DNA of 64,000 bases from Macrothele yani (lineage: Eukaryota > Arthropoda > Arachnida > Araneae > Macrothelidae): NCBI GenBank assembly GCA_039090855.1, contig CM076996.1, positions 44,234,469 to 44,298,468 on the forward strand. Reading direction: 5' to 3'. The stretch's first letter is position 1, and each line of letters starts with the position of its first letter. A program made the position numbers and the translations under genes. This document shows positions 11,074-22,241 of this stretch, piece by piece. The notes under the pieces were generated by a model that did no database searches, had not been told where the DNA came from, and worked only from the letters and a program-made list of their open reading frames with translations.

Positions 11074-12291
11074 CACTATCTACCAACAAGTAATTGGACA
11101 CCTGTGATAGCAAAGGAAAACGAAGTTTATTCACCTTCAATAGTTGGTGGAGCCTCCACGAGCGGCGATTACAGCTGCGACCCTCCGGAGCATACTCTCA
11201 ACCAGGCGTTGTACGACGGCTAGCGGTATTTTCTCCCACTCGGCTTGGAGAAGACAGGCCAGTTCCTTCACCGATTTCGGACGGTGGGGGCACCCCTTAA
11301 GTCGACGCTCCAACTCGTCGCAGAGGTGCTCGATAGGGTTAAGGTCCGGGCTCTGCGCAGGTCAGTCTATTCGATTAACCCCATTGTCACCATACCAAGC
11401 CATGGTGGACCTCGCAACATGACAGGTGGCATTGTCATCCTGAAAGTAACATGGGTGCACCCCGTAAAACTGCCATAACATAGGAAGCGCATGGTCATCC
11501 AAAATGGTGCAGTAGGTCTCGGCGTTGAGTCTACCAGGAATTGCGACCAAGGGTCCCGTGCCATACCAGGAGAAACACCCACATAGCATAATTCCATCGC
11601 CGACGAACTTCACAGTTGGCACAATACATTCGGTAGGAGGCGTTCTCCAGGCAGACGCCAAACCCAGACCCTGCCATCCGAACGGTAGAGGGTGAACCTT
11701 GATTCGTCGCTCCAGAGAACCTGTTTCCACTGTTCAACGGTCCACTGTCGACGTTCTTTGCACCGCGTTAGCCGAGCAGCGCTATTAGACTTGCTGATCA
11801 AAGGCTTGTAGGCGGCAGCACGTCCACGATAACCGAGCAGATGGGCATCCTTACGGATGGTATTCATCGAAAGAACACTCCCGGATGCCTGTTGAAACTC
11901 CTCGCGGATGTGGCCCATCGATTTGGTGCGGTTCTTCCGAATTTCTCTGGCCAGCACCCGTCGATCTCTAACTCCCAGCTTTGTGGGTCTGCCGGGTCGG
12001 GGTACATTCCGACAGTCACCTCTCATCTTCCACTTGCCAATCACGTAGGCCACTGTCAATTTTGGGTACTTCAACTTGCTGGATATGTCACGTATGGATC
12101 GGCTATTTCTGTGATACCCGACGATTACACCTTTCTCGAAATCAGAGAGCTCAGAACTGCGTGGCATCTTGCATACGACTGGTTGCGTTGTTGTTTCCCA
12201 CACGAAATTTAACGGCGGCGGCCGTGACGTGTATCAGGACCGCAGATATCGTCGATTGCAGGGGTGTCCAATTACTTGTTGGTAGATAGGG
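11074..12291 (-). mobile_element. Tc1-like element nested in hAT
   Basis: Inverted ends share CTATCTACCAACAAGTAATT and continue TGGACACC. TA lies at 11072-11073 and 12292-12293. The right terminal base triplet is mutated (GGG instead of GTG). Length is 1218 bp. Confidence 0.88.
11137..12167 (-). pseudogene. Tc1 transposase pseudogene (DD34E)
   Basis: MPRSSELSDFEKGVIVGYH opens the frame at 12167. The helix-turn-helix region and WSDESRF with the first Asp follow. A frameshift near 11620-11730 moves to the frame with FQDDNATCH, and a TGA replaces Trp just before PAQSPDLNPIEHL. The end is RGGSTNY at 11137. Asp to Glu spacing is 34, the classical Tc1 value. One frameshift and one nonsense codon are the main lesions, so this copy died fairly recently. 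Confidence 0.88.
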
Positions 12292-12864
12292 TAGTTGGTA
12301 AAGGGAATTCTTCGGCAACTGGTTCTGGTTGGGGAGCGGGCAATCGAGATGGCTATTTATTCCGGGCTTGGGTAGAAAATGCGGTACGCCGCGCATTAGT
12401 GTGTCTCTGCAGAGAAGAAAAAGCTTTTTCAAGAACTATAGATATTGGATAGTTGATAGCGTGCCGACGATAATTTACACCTTATTTCCACGCAGTAGCT
12501 CCCTGCTAATTCTATTTAGCAACGTTCATATTGCAGCGCATTATGGCTCCATAATATCAGCATTATTTGAGCAACATGCAATTGCAGCACCGCCTGATCG
12601 AAACTCAGGTGGAAACGAATGGTCAAAGAAAATCGTACAGTTACACTGTGAAAATAGATAGAGGTCCCTTACCCACTCCCCATTTGAGAATTACATTGGT
12701 TAATTGCGAGAGAAGAGAGTGGCAGTGTGGAAAAGGAGATGTTTTTTATTAATGGTTGAACAGGTTAGTCAGTTTTCGGGCTCGTTCGGGCCCGGGCTCT
12801 ATCTTGCAATATAAAATTCAGGCTAATATACCACGGGCTCGGACTCGGCCCGAACTCAGCTCTA

Positions 12865-14625
12865 GCGCACAGTATCTCGTGGTATCAGTTAGTTGAAATC
12901 TACGCCATCGCCACCGTATTATTTTAGTGGATATTAAGAAAAAGAAAAGCCATATATAGAGAGACGAATTAATTTCTTTATGAATTGTCGCTTTGACGAA
13001 GATTAACGTCGGAGGAAAACTACATAAATAATTAATAAACTGTAAGAAATAGTCAACTAATATATTGTATTTATAGGAAGTCTTTTCACAGCAAAATTCC
13101 TTCACTAACACACAAGAATCGAGAATACAAACAGCCATGAAACACACCCACTCCATTCCCATGAACAACAAGAAATAATTTATGAAAACTTAGTAAATGT
13201 ATCGAATAATCTTTCGTTAACATACACTGAACCGCTTCAAACAAAAGTCCTGCAAAAACATTAAAAAAATCGTTATGTTGGAAAAAATTAAAAAATTAGA
13301 CAAAATGGGTATTTCTGAAAAAAAAAAAAAAAAAAAAAAACCTCGATATAAATTCATTACAAAATGATCAAGTACTTGAAATAATATTAAGCAACGCTAT
13401 GTGAATATACTGCAGTCATCCATAGGGTGAATACACAAGATTGGAGAAATTCGCTGCCAAAAATAACCAGAAATAAAAGAAAATATCTTTCGTATTTACA
13501 ACAAATGCAGCTTTGGACCGTGGGAAAAAAGATACAATGTTAAAAATGTAACAGAATGCGACATGAACACGTTAATATGATAATTAAACAATCGTCTTTA
13601 AAGACCACAAGGACAACACAAACCTTAGGAAAACTTCTTTAAGTTGGTACACCCGTTAAAAGAAGTGAAGTTCCCTCAATGTAAATAAAAAAAAAAATCA
13701 TTACGTTGACAAAAGTAAATTTATGAATTATGTAAAACGGACATTTATCAAAAATAACTCGCAATATTGTAAAGTAAAAAAGAGAAGCCTTCGTTTCACA
13801 TCGCACAGGAGAGAGGATCAAGGATCACCTTCAAGCAAACTCCAACACCTGACAACGCAGTGTTGTGCTAAAGCATCTACTTTGCAACCAAACAGTCGTA
13901 GGTTCGATGCTGCATTGATTCCCAGAGCGTTTTTCCAGACCGGTTGAGAAAATTTCCCTGGCACTTTGACGTCATGCAGATAAATTTCCTGTGGGGAAAA
14001 AATAGCGCCGACCGGTCGCGACGCCATTAAACATCGACCACGTGAAGAAAAAGACAACTGACGCTGCCCGGAAATGTTGAGGAGTTGGGATAACTTTTTT
14101 TTTTTTTTTTTTTTTGTGTCACTACTGGGCAATTGGCCGACTAGATTCAGCAAGCCATCAGCTACGTCACGTGATTGCCGGTTGCCAATGATGGGAAACT
14201 GGCGGAGCACATTAGGCTAGCCACCATTTATAGTAAATGCTTTCAGGATCGCTTAAGGGAAGCTTGTGGCAGCCACTGCCTGCGATGGATAACTGATGGC
14301 CCGGTTGTGGCATATGACAGCTGATGGGGGTGCCAGCTGTTTTCCAACTGCTGGCCCCATGTGTTGGCCGCCGGGACATTTTATGGACTTTTGGACACCG
14401 GCATCATAGTGTTGGGGCCGATGCTAGCACGGCTGGATGCCAGCTCTGGATTGAGCGTAGACCCAGCAAGACTGTTTTTGCTGGGTAGTAAACTCTATGC
14501 AGCCCGAGCTCGCCGGAGCCCGAGTCGGGCCCCGTCTCACCTTCGGGATTTCGGGCTAGGGCTCGACCCGTCTTAACACGGTTCCCTACCTTTCCTGAAG
14601 AACGTAACTTCAACGCGTGAAAAGC
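12865..14625. other. AT-rich stretch, no gene recognised
   Basis: This region holds poly-A tracts (13318-13340) and a poly-T tract (14095-14115). I see no transposase, reverse transcriptase or conserved protein motif. A tRNA-like B box, AGGTTCGATGC, lies near 13900 but lacks a convincing A box and fold. Confidence 0.5.
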
Positions 14626-14987
14626 GGTGCTTGAGACGGTCCGAGTCCGAATCCGTGTACGACTGGGCTGTCTACATAATATTTACAAAGGTTTGGGCTC
14701 GGGATTTGATTTTTTTATTTCTTTATTTTTCCATTGTGGTTTTGTATTGTTTAGCGTGCAAGACTTTTATTCCACTTCGTAGTTTGTAAAGAGAATTCTT
14801 CGATAACTGGGTCTGGGTGGGGAGAGCTATTTTTTCTGGGCTTCGGGAGCAAATGCGGAAGACCACGGAGAAGGAAAGGCTCTCTAAGAACTGTTGATAC
14901 TACACCGATGAGCCTTTACATTATGACCACCCCCACCCTAGAGAAATGAGCGCGTCTGGAGGCCAAACGGTGGCGCAAGTGAAGTTC

Positions 14988-15210
14988 TTTTTTTTTTTTT
15001 TGATTGGAGGTTTAACGACCACCGTGAGCAACTCAAAGGGCTATAAGCAGTCGCCCGTCCCTAATTTAGGGTCACTGGTTCCAGGGAAGGGATAGAGCCA
15101 GTGCCGTAAGACAAACACAACATCCATGCCTGACCGGGATTCGAACCCGGACCCCTTACGGACGAATGATCAGAGGCCAGCGCCTTAGACCACTGCGCCA
15201 CCGGGGCGGC
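14988..15210 (-). mobile_element. tRNA-derived SINE nested in Tc1
   Basis: Minus-strand copy flanked by the perfect 12-bp duplication CAAGTGAAGTTC at 14976-14987 and 15211-15222. The sister Tc1 at 55775-57130 has this 12-mer once and no SINE, so it shows the empty site. Confidence 0.97.
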
Positions 15211-15285
15211 CAAGTGAAGTTCACAGAGCAGTATTTATACAACCCGAAGACCGGCTTTCGGTTAGTAGAGTGTTCGGAGTCAGAA

Positions 15286-16242
15286 TGGGAAAAGCTTCCG
15301 ATTTATCGGAGTTTGATAAAGGACAAATTGGGATGACACGGCGCCTCGCATCTACAATCTCGGAAACGGCATGGCTTGTGGGTTGTTCACGTGCCGCTGT
15401 AGTGAGTGCGTATCAAAAGTGGTGCACAGAGGGTAAGACGACGAACCGTCGTCCAGCTGTGTGTCGTCCATAGCTCACTGATGCCAGAGGAGAGCGGACA
15501 CTGCCGCGCATTGTTCACAGCGACTGCAGGGCCACAGTGCGACAAATCACCCGCGGCTACAACAGTAGTGATCAGGGCAATGTGTCACAGCACATAATTC
15601 ATCGCAGCCTTCTACGCATGGGCCTGCGTAGCCGAAGACATAGCCGAGTCCCCATGCTCACACTGCACGTCATCGCCAACAACGCATTAAATGGATCCAA
15701 TACCATCGAGATTGGACCGTGGATGATTGGAGGAAAGTGGCCTGGTCTGATGAATCACGATTCCTGGTGCATCACGTGGACGGCCGAGCGCGGATACGCC
15801 GATCTCTTCTTGGGACACTTTAGGCCCCATTATCCCAATAGTACAATTCCTGACAGTTGTCAAGTATCTGAACATTATTGTGGACCAAGTTCACCCATTC
15901 ATGGCAACTGTGTGCCCCGCTGGTGATGGCCATTACCAACAGAATGATACGCCATGCCACACTGCCAGAATCGTCAAGGAGGGGTTCGAGGAACATGCTG
16001 GTGACTTTGTGTTAATGCCCTGGCCTCCAAATTCACCTGACATGAACCCAATCGAGCATTTGTGGTTCGACTTGGAAAAGAGGGTTCGCGCTAAATCACC
16101 ACCACCCCGAAATGTACGGGAATTGGAGAACCTGCTGTTGTCATTATGGTACCAGATACCGCAGGATATTTATCGCCACCTCATCGAATTGATGAATCGC
16201 CGAGTGGCTGCTGTTTTACCTGCGGGTCCTACAACTTATTAG
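15286..16242 (+). pseudogene. Tc1 transposase pseudogene (DD36E family)
   Basis: [16 protein letters not shown] starts the DNA-binding domain. Several frameshifts follow between 15460 and 15880, with a deletion across the block that follows the first catalytic Asp. The C-terminal part from 15880 is open and ends GPTTY. The second catalytic position reads QQNDTPCH, where Asp has become Asn; the Glu in MNPIEHLWFD is kept, 36 residues on. The sister copy has His at that same position. Confidence 0.85.
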
Positions 16243-17178
16243 GTAGGTGGTCATAATTTAATGGGTCATCGGTGTAGATACCACACCGTTGAAATGCCAC
16301 ACTCTCCTCCCTACACGGCAGTCCCTTGCTAATTTTATTGAGCAAAGCAACCTTATTTTGCTGGCTGCCCGAAGTGAGGACAAAGAATATTGTGAGGCTA
16401 TACTATATAAACACAGGTAGGTTATTGAATTTACGAACTTTAGGTTTAGCTGTAATCTTCTAAACTTCTCGGAATGCTGCCTACAGTAGCAAACATAATT
16501 ACAAGTGCCATTGAACGTTCCTTTTCTGATAAGGATTCATAAACTTCTGGTCACCTAAGTGAAGGTCTAAAGTATACAACACTGTTTATAGCTGTAGTAG
16601 AAAATTCAAACGAGAAAAAAAAAATCTTTCTTTGAGTGTTACAGTTTTTTTAATTTACTAAACAAATTATTATTCTAAATTTTTGTTTGGTAAATAATTT
16701 GAATTTTAGAATATGTCTTTGTGTAAAATGCTACATAAAAATGTGAAAGAATTTTTTTATGCTTTAAAAAGAAACTTTTCTTACTTTGTTTTAGAAGCAA
16801 AATCTACAGTTTCTTGTGATAAGTCCAAAAATGAAGCAATATCATTTACAGCTTATATTAATTTTATTAGTTGAGCTATCTTTAATAGCAGTATCATTTA
16901 CTATTGATGGTAGTACGACTAATCGTTGCTGATTCATTTTCTATTTTAAATACGTTCTGAGAAGTTTCACTTCACTTGACGGCATTTCAACTGTTTATTT
17001 TTTTACCTATTTCATTTCCTTTTTTTTTCAAAGATAATACAGATTAAAACTTAGGGCATTATAAAAAGTCAACATATGATTATAATGCGCGGCCCCCTTG
17101 AAATAGCGGCCCGAGGCTGTCGCCTTGCTCGGCTATCCTAAAGGCCAGCCTGAGGAAGATATCGTTTAATATGGAGGA

Positions 17179-17181
<3 letters not shown>

Positions 17182-17236
<55 letters not shown>
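17182..17236. repeat. GA microsatellite
   Basis: About 26 uninterrupted GA units lie within the right half of the hAT element. Confidence 0.97.
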
Positions 17237-17239
<3 letters not shown>

Positions 17240-17448
17240 AGAAGAGGAGTTTTTTTCTTTATTATTAATGCCTGAACAGGTCAGTTTTGGGTGTTTGTTC
17301 AGGCCGGGGCTCTATCTTACGATATGAAATTCGGGCTCGAGAAAACACACTTCCGGCTCGGAATGACATACTTCGGGCTCGAGATGACACACTTCTGTCT
17401 CGGAATGACATACTTCGGGCTCGGATTCTTAACCGAACCCAGCACTCA

Positions 17449-17951
17449 TGAAAAGCAACAGCTCATCTCATTGTTACATACTCATTGCGGTGGGGAAAAA
17501 CGGGCCATGCGCGCTTATAAAGTTTTGAGATTTCAACAAATTTCACAACTGAAATTTCTCTTATGGGAAAAAACAGTGTTATATCTTAGAACTTCCTAAT
17601 CGTACTACAATGTGTAAATATATCTTTAAGTTACCTTAATGTTGAGTTTGTTTTCTTATGTAAATTACGTTACTTTTCGTTAAACGTTTTCTCCCTCAAT
17701 GAGATATTACTTCCCCAAACAACTATTACAGTTTCACAACGCTAGCAGGGAATCAGAGCAACATAAAATCCCACCACTGAATGCCGTAGAGGAGAACTTT
17801 GTGCACACACCGGCACCTGAATTAGAAATTTTCATGCAGATGTGCATAAACATCACTTACGCAGCGCATATGCAAAATACGTGGTCACGCAAGTGACCAC
17901 GTGACCTAGGCAACTATTTAAGACTGCTGCTCGTCAGTAGGGTTGATCACA
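17449..17951. other. no gene recognised
   Basis: Spacer between the hAT element and the next transposase. Near 17880 there is the palindrome-like ACGTGGTCACGCAAGTGACC, possibly near the Tc1 5' end, but no confident terminal repeat was found. Confidence 0.3.
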
Positions 17952-18836
17952 ATGGGAGAAACAAAGGATATTTTAGAGTTCGATAAAGGACTTATTGTGG
18001 GTGCCCGTTTGGCTGGAGAAAAGGGATGACTGTTTCCTCAAGAGGTGAGATATCCCGGGTCTCACCTCATCAGTGGAAAAGCAACCCACATTTCTTGTCT
18101 AAGACCCGTAACTGTGACGCGCCGATAATGCGTCAGGAACGAGATCGCCGTCGTCTGAGAAGCCTTGTACAAAGAAACAAGGCTTCCTGTGTGCAGGAAT
18201 TGACCGAAGCGTTCAATGAGGGCTGTTCTCGATCCATATCTCAAAGAACTATGCGCAAAACATTGAAGAGGATCGGTATTGGCAGTCGGCATGCCTATAC
18301 GGAAAGCACTGATATCTGCGAAGAACCAGAACGTTCGTCTACAGTGGTGTCAGGAACAACGTGACTGGACACTGGAAAAAAAAAGTCATGTGGTCCGACG
18401 AGTCACGGTGCACTTTGTTTTGCACCGATGGTAGGTAGAGAATTTGGCGGAAGACTAATATATCAATGGATCCAGCTTGCCCTGTAAACATAACTCAAAG
18501 TTCTGAAAGTAATGTCGTGATGTAGGCCACGTTCTGTTGGGACGGAACGGGTCCTCTGATAATGCTGGAAGGTAGGGTGCGCTCCAAGGATTATCTGAAA
18601 ATTGTTGTCAATCAAGTCCATCCTGCAATGTTGACTTTTTATCCAACCGGTGACGGCTGTTTCATGGACGACAATGCTACTGTCCATCGAGCAAGCTGTG
18701 TTCAGCAGTGGTTCAGTGAGCATGACAGCGACTTCCACCATCTTCCTTGGCCACCACAAAGCCCGGATCTGAACCCTATTGAAAATGAAATCTAAGACTT
18801 TGCCTTGAAATCCTTTTGAAATCGCTATTGAAATCT

Positions 18837-18870
18837 AAGACTTTGCTTCCAGATCCGGAAGCAAAGTCTT
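18837..18870. repeat. perfect 14-bp stem hairpin
   Basis: AAGACTTTGCTTCC, a 6-base loop, then its exact reverse complement. An 18-bp direct repeat, TGAAATCTAAGACTTTGC, also occurs at 18786-18803 and 18829-18846. Both lie at the left edge of the DNA that splits the Tc1 gene. Confidence 0.9.
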
Positions 18871-19290
18871 CTTCCGTCAAATCTGTGCCAGTTAAAAGTG
18901 CAACCGGGACTTCCATATTTATCACAAGCGAAATTCTGTAGCCATTTTTAGAGATAGTGAATTGTAGTCATTTTCTTTCAATTCCCGCCATTTGGATGAG
19001 AACGGCAGCGACAGGCAAAGTACCTTTTTTCCCACGCGTCGCAGCAGAGGGGATGTTAGATTTATAGTTTCGTCGATGTGAGAAGAATAAAACTGGACAT
19101 TATTGCTTTTCAGCTGTCCCAAGCAAAGCGAGTAGAAGGGGCCAGCGAGTCAATTAATGAATCTTCGTTTTTCGGAGAGGAGGCATTTTAGGGTGTGGCA
19201 GAGAGAACTCGGTGTGGCAGAAGGTCGTCGAAGCAGGAGATCTTGAGCGGGGGTGCTAGTATCGAGGGGAAGAGGGAGGTAGGATTCAAA

Positions 19291-19638
19291 TGTTACAGGG
19301 CTTGGTGCTGAGTTCTATTACAGCGCCCTGTGTGGAGGGTTCGTTTGATGCTTCCTTTGCAGTAAGCTCGGTATCTGTGATATAATCCGTAATTCTCCCA
19401 ACTGGAGCAGATAAATACAATACAAAGTATAGAAGAGTGAATCGACTGAGGCTAAATTTTGCAGTGAGAAAGACTTTTATTCAGATGTTACGGGGAATAT
19501 CTTTAAGCCTTGTCCTGATCTCTGTTCTTCCTCACTGCAAAATTTAGCCTCAGTCGATTCACTTTACTGTTAAGGAAGCATCAAACAAACCCTCCACACA
19601 GGGCGCTGTAATAGAACTCAGCACCAAGCCCTGTAACA
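19291..19638. repeat. long imperfect palindrome (MITE-like)
   Basis: The outer arms begin TGTTACAGGGCTTGGTGCTG and its reverse complement. Left arm pieces 19291-19357 and 19436-19468 pair with 19531-19638 around a 62-base loop; the left arm has about 78 extra bases. The arms are nearly identical, so the palindrome is young or maintained. Confidence 0.88.
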
Positions 19639-20005
19639 AAAGACTGTCTAGAGAAAGCTTGGTTCGCTGTAGACGAATTCCATCATCTTGTGGAATCTAT
19701 GCGGAATCGCATACGTGCCGTGATTTGGGCTAAAGGAGGTCCATCCTGGTACTGAATAAAAGTTTCTAAATTAGTGGCTGGTATGTGTATGAGAAAGAGA
19801 CGAAATCTATAAGAGAGAGAGAAAGAGATTTATGTATGAGTGACAGGTAGATATTTATACAGTAGAGAGATTGGGAGAGTAGATTGTAAAAAACGTTGGT
19901 ATTACGAAAGAGTTAAAAACTGTGTATATGTGATCGACTACTTACGACTGTATTCTGCACCTGAGAGTTGCATTGTATCAGGGGATTATATCCAACCCTT
20001 TTGAC

Positions 20006-22224
20006 GAGTTTAGGACATTTGGGCACCGGACTTTTGGGCACCGGACATTTGGGCACAAATCTTGAGGGGCCGTACAAAAATTGCCGTTTTTTTTTTCGCT
20101 GTGAGGGGAATTGAATGGAGAAAACGTTTCCAGTAAGACAAACGACAATTATAATTAAATTAAAAAAAATATTACAATGCACAAATTTTGAAGATGACAA
20201 TACGTTTTTTTGGGTGTAAATATGACAAGCATAATATCCGAAAACTTGACAATTTCGTCGTCCTGGATCGGGATTACATAGCTCATAATCATGAATACGG
20301 ATTACATGATTACATAGCACCAAGGGTGTCCGTGAGGGAGAGCCCCCCCCGTTAATATAGCCAAATTTTTGATAAATTTAAAACACTAAAATGACGAAAT
20401 CTTTTTTTAAATGTTTGACAGCCTTGAAGGAGGTAATGATTTTTCTTAGCCCCCCCCCCCGGCACACATAAAAATGTCTGTAATTTCGTATTTTCTCATT
20501 TACGATATTTTTCTATAAACTATAACTAAACAAATTCTCTGCGAGTATGAGCAAACCCAAGAAACTTGTCGGGGGGGGGGGGTGTGTGTCTTAAAACCTA
20601 AAATATGAAATATAAATAATTTCTGGTCCGATCGGGAGATTTTCAGCCATTACAAGCTACAAGCCATCGAATTGCCTGAGGGCGTCTGCTGCCTCAGGAA
20701 ACTAGTGGGGGGATACCAAAAGCGTAAAATATCAAGAATTTCTCATTTCTCTTCCGATCGGGAAATCTTCAGCATTTACAAGCTGCAACTGGACAAATTT
20801 TCTCAGCGCATGTGCACTCTATGGAAACCTGTCGGCGATGGGGATGGGGGGGTTAATACCAAAAGTATAAAATATGAAAAATTCCTCGTCCGATTGGGAG
20901 ATTTTTGGCATTTACAAGCTACAGCTCGACACATTATTGGAAGGCATGTGCCTACTCAGCAATCCTTTGTATGTGAGGGGGTGCGGGGTGGATACCAAAA
21001 GTGTAAAATATGAAGACTTTCTCATCCGAACGGGAGATTTTCAGTATTTACAAGCTGCAGCTCGACAAATTTTCTGTTCTGAGCGCATGTGCCTACGCAG
21101 CAAACCCGTCCGGGGGTGGGGGTAATTTCAAAAATGTAAAATATGAAGAATTTCTCGTCCGCTCGGCAGATTTTTGGCATTTACAACTGGACACATTATT
21201 TGAGGGTATGTGCCTACTCAGAAAACCTGTGTGTGTGGGGGGGGCATACCAAAAGTGTAAAATATGATGAATTTCTCGTCCAATCGGGAGATTTTCAGCA
21301 TTTAGCAGCTACAACTCGACACATTATCTGAAGGCATGTGAATGATGAAAATCTCCGGGTAGATAGAGAAATTCATCATATTTTACACTTTTGGCAACCC
21401 CCCCGACAGGTTTGCTGAGTAAGCACATGCCTTCAAATAATGTGTCGAGTTGTAGTGCTGAAAATCTCCCGATTGAACGAGAAAATTTTCATATTTTACA
21501 CTTTTGGTATTGAACCCCCCCCCCATTGGGTTTACTGAGTAAGCACATGCCCTGAGTTAATGTCTCGAGTTGTAGCTTGTAAATGCTGAAAATCTGATTG
21601 GACGATACATTTTTCAAATTTTACAGTTTTGGTATTAACCCCCCCCCCCTCCCCACGTTTTCAGAGTAGGCACGTGCGCTCAGATAATGTGTCGAGTTTT
21701 AGCTTGTAAATGCTGAAAATCTTCCGATCGGACGAGAAATGTTTCATACATATTTTACACTTTTAGTATTACCCTTACCCCCCCTCCCCCGACAGGTCAT
21801 GCCCTGAGATAATGTTTCCAGTTGTAGTTTGTAAATGCTGAAAATCTCCCGATCGGACGAGAAAATTTTCATATTTTACACTTTTATTATTACCCTTAAC
21901 CCCCCCCCCCGACAGGTTCGCTGAGTAGGCACGTGCCCGTAAATATTTAGTGCCTAAGTAACTTACGGCGAACATTTTCTCGGTGAAACTCTTACTATTG
22001 GGCCAAGAAACGGCAATTGTTATACGGCCCCTTAAACATTTGTGCCCAAATGTCTTTCAGACAGAAAATCGTAAATATGTCTCAATTTCTTAATGATTAT
22101 GAGATATAAGTGAAAATTTTTTGTACACACCACTGCTTAAGTAGGGAGAAATATAGGAACACTAAAATAATTTTTAACGCAGCGCAATTTCATTGCTTTA
22201 AAAGGAAATGTGCCCAAATGTCCG
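20006..22224. mobile_element. foldback-like element with tandem-repeat arms
   Basis: The outer ends share GGACATTTGGGCAC. At the left this 15-mer occurs three times in tandem (20013-20057). A 46-bp inverted repeat (20044-20089 against 22008-22053) follows. Inside, units of about 115-140 bp run in plus orientation to about 21335 and in minus orientation from about 21345. AACCCTTTTGAC at 19994-20005 and AACCCCTTTTTGAC at 22225-22238 could be a target duplication. No transposase was seen. Confidence 0.6.
20590..21960. repeat. tandem repeat array with head-to-head inversion
   Basis: Each unit holds GTGTAAAATATGA, ATTTCTCGTCCGATCGGGAG, TTTTCAGCATTTACAAGCT, CGACACATTAT and a G-rich tract. About six units lie in plus orientation, then five as reverse complements. 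Short open frames such as KSVKYEEFLVRSGDFQ recur in each unit but shift frame from one unit to the next, so they are not a protein repeat. Confidence 0.88.
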
Positions 22225-22241
22225 AACCCCTTTTTGACCTT

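Larger units (their letters stand above)
10891..12864. mobile_element. hAT-type element carrying a Tc1 insertion
   Basis: Left end CATAGCTGAGACGGGCTGAG and right end, inward, TAGAGCTGAGTTCGGGCCGA form imperfect inverted repeats. The 8-bp duplication GCGCACAG is perfect at 10883-10890 and 12865-12872. Internal homology with the element at 14626-17448 shows one family. Removing the Tc1 (11074-12291) leaves about 750 bp without a transposase frame, so it is non-autonomous. Confidence 0.87.
14903..16274 (+). mobile_element. Tc1-like element nested in hAT
   Basis: Inverted ends CACCGATGAGCCTTTACATT and, inward, CACCGATGACCCATTAAATT both run into ATGACCACC. TA lies at 14901-14902 and 16275-16276. 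The copy at 55775-57130 is the same family. The length includes a nested SINE of 223 bp. Confidence 0.9.
14626..17448. mobile_element. hAT-type element carrying Tc1 plus SINE
   Basis: A perfect 8-bp duplication, TGAAAAGC, lies at 14618-14625 and 17449-17456. Termini GGTGCTTGAGACGG and, inward from the right, TGAGTGCTGGGTTCGG resemble those of the 10891-12864 element. The interiors also align (GAATTCTTCG.TAACTGG and GGGGCTCTATCTTACGATAT-type words). Outside the Tc1 insertion no transposase frame is seen. A GA microsatellite lies at 17182-17236. Confidence 0.82.
17952..19755 (+). pseudogene. Tc1 transposase pseudogene split by palindromic insert
   Basis: MGETKDILEFDKGLIVGARL begins at 17952 and soon meets a stop. 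WSDESRC-like sequence, FMDDNATVHRASC and SPDLNPIEN follow, with 36 residues between second Asp and Glu. Directly after the Glu block the gene is broken by about 850 bp (roughly 18790-19640). The last exon-like piece, FHHLVESMRNRIRAVIWAKG with stop at 19755, then completes the protein. Multiple lesions are present and terminal repeats were not located. Confidence 0.78.

Noticed and set aside
13880..13925. tRNA gene near 13.9 kb
   Set aside because: Only a B-box-like word is present; the A box and stems are absent.
20672..21331. Series of 62-113 codon frames with similar peptides in the tandem array
   Set aside because: The similarity comes from the DNA repeats; frames shift between units and end at random stops, so this is not a repeat protein.
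20590..21960. CRISPR-like array
   Set aside because: Units are about 125 bp, degenerate, lack unique spacers and reverse orientation; the sequence is animal DNA.
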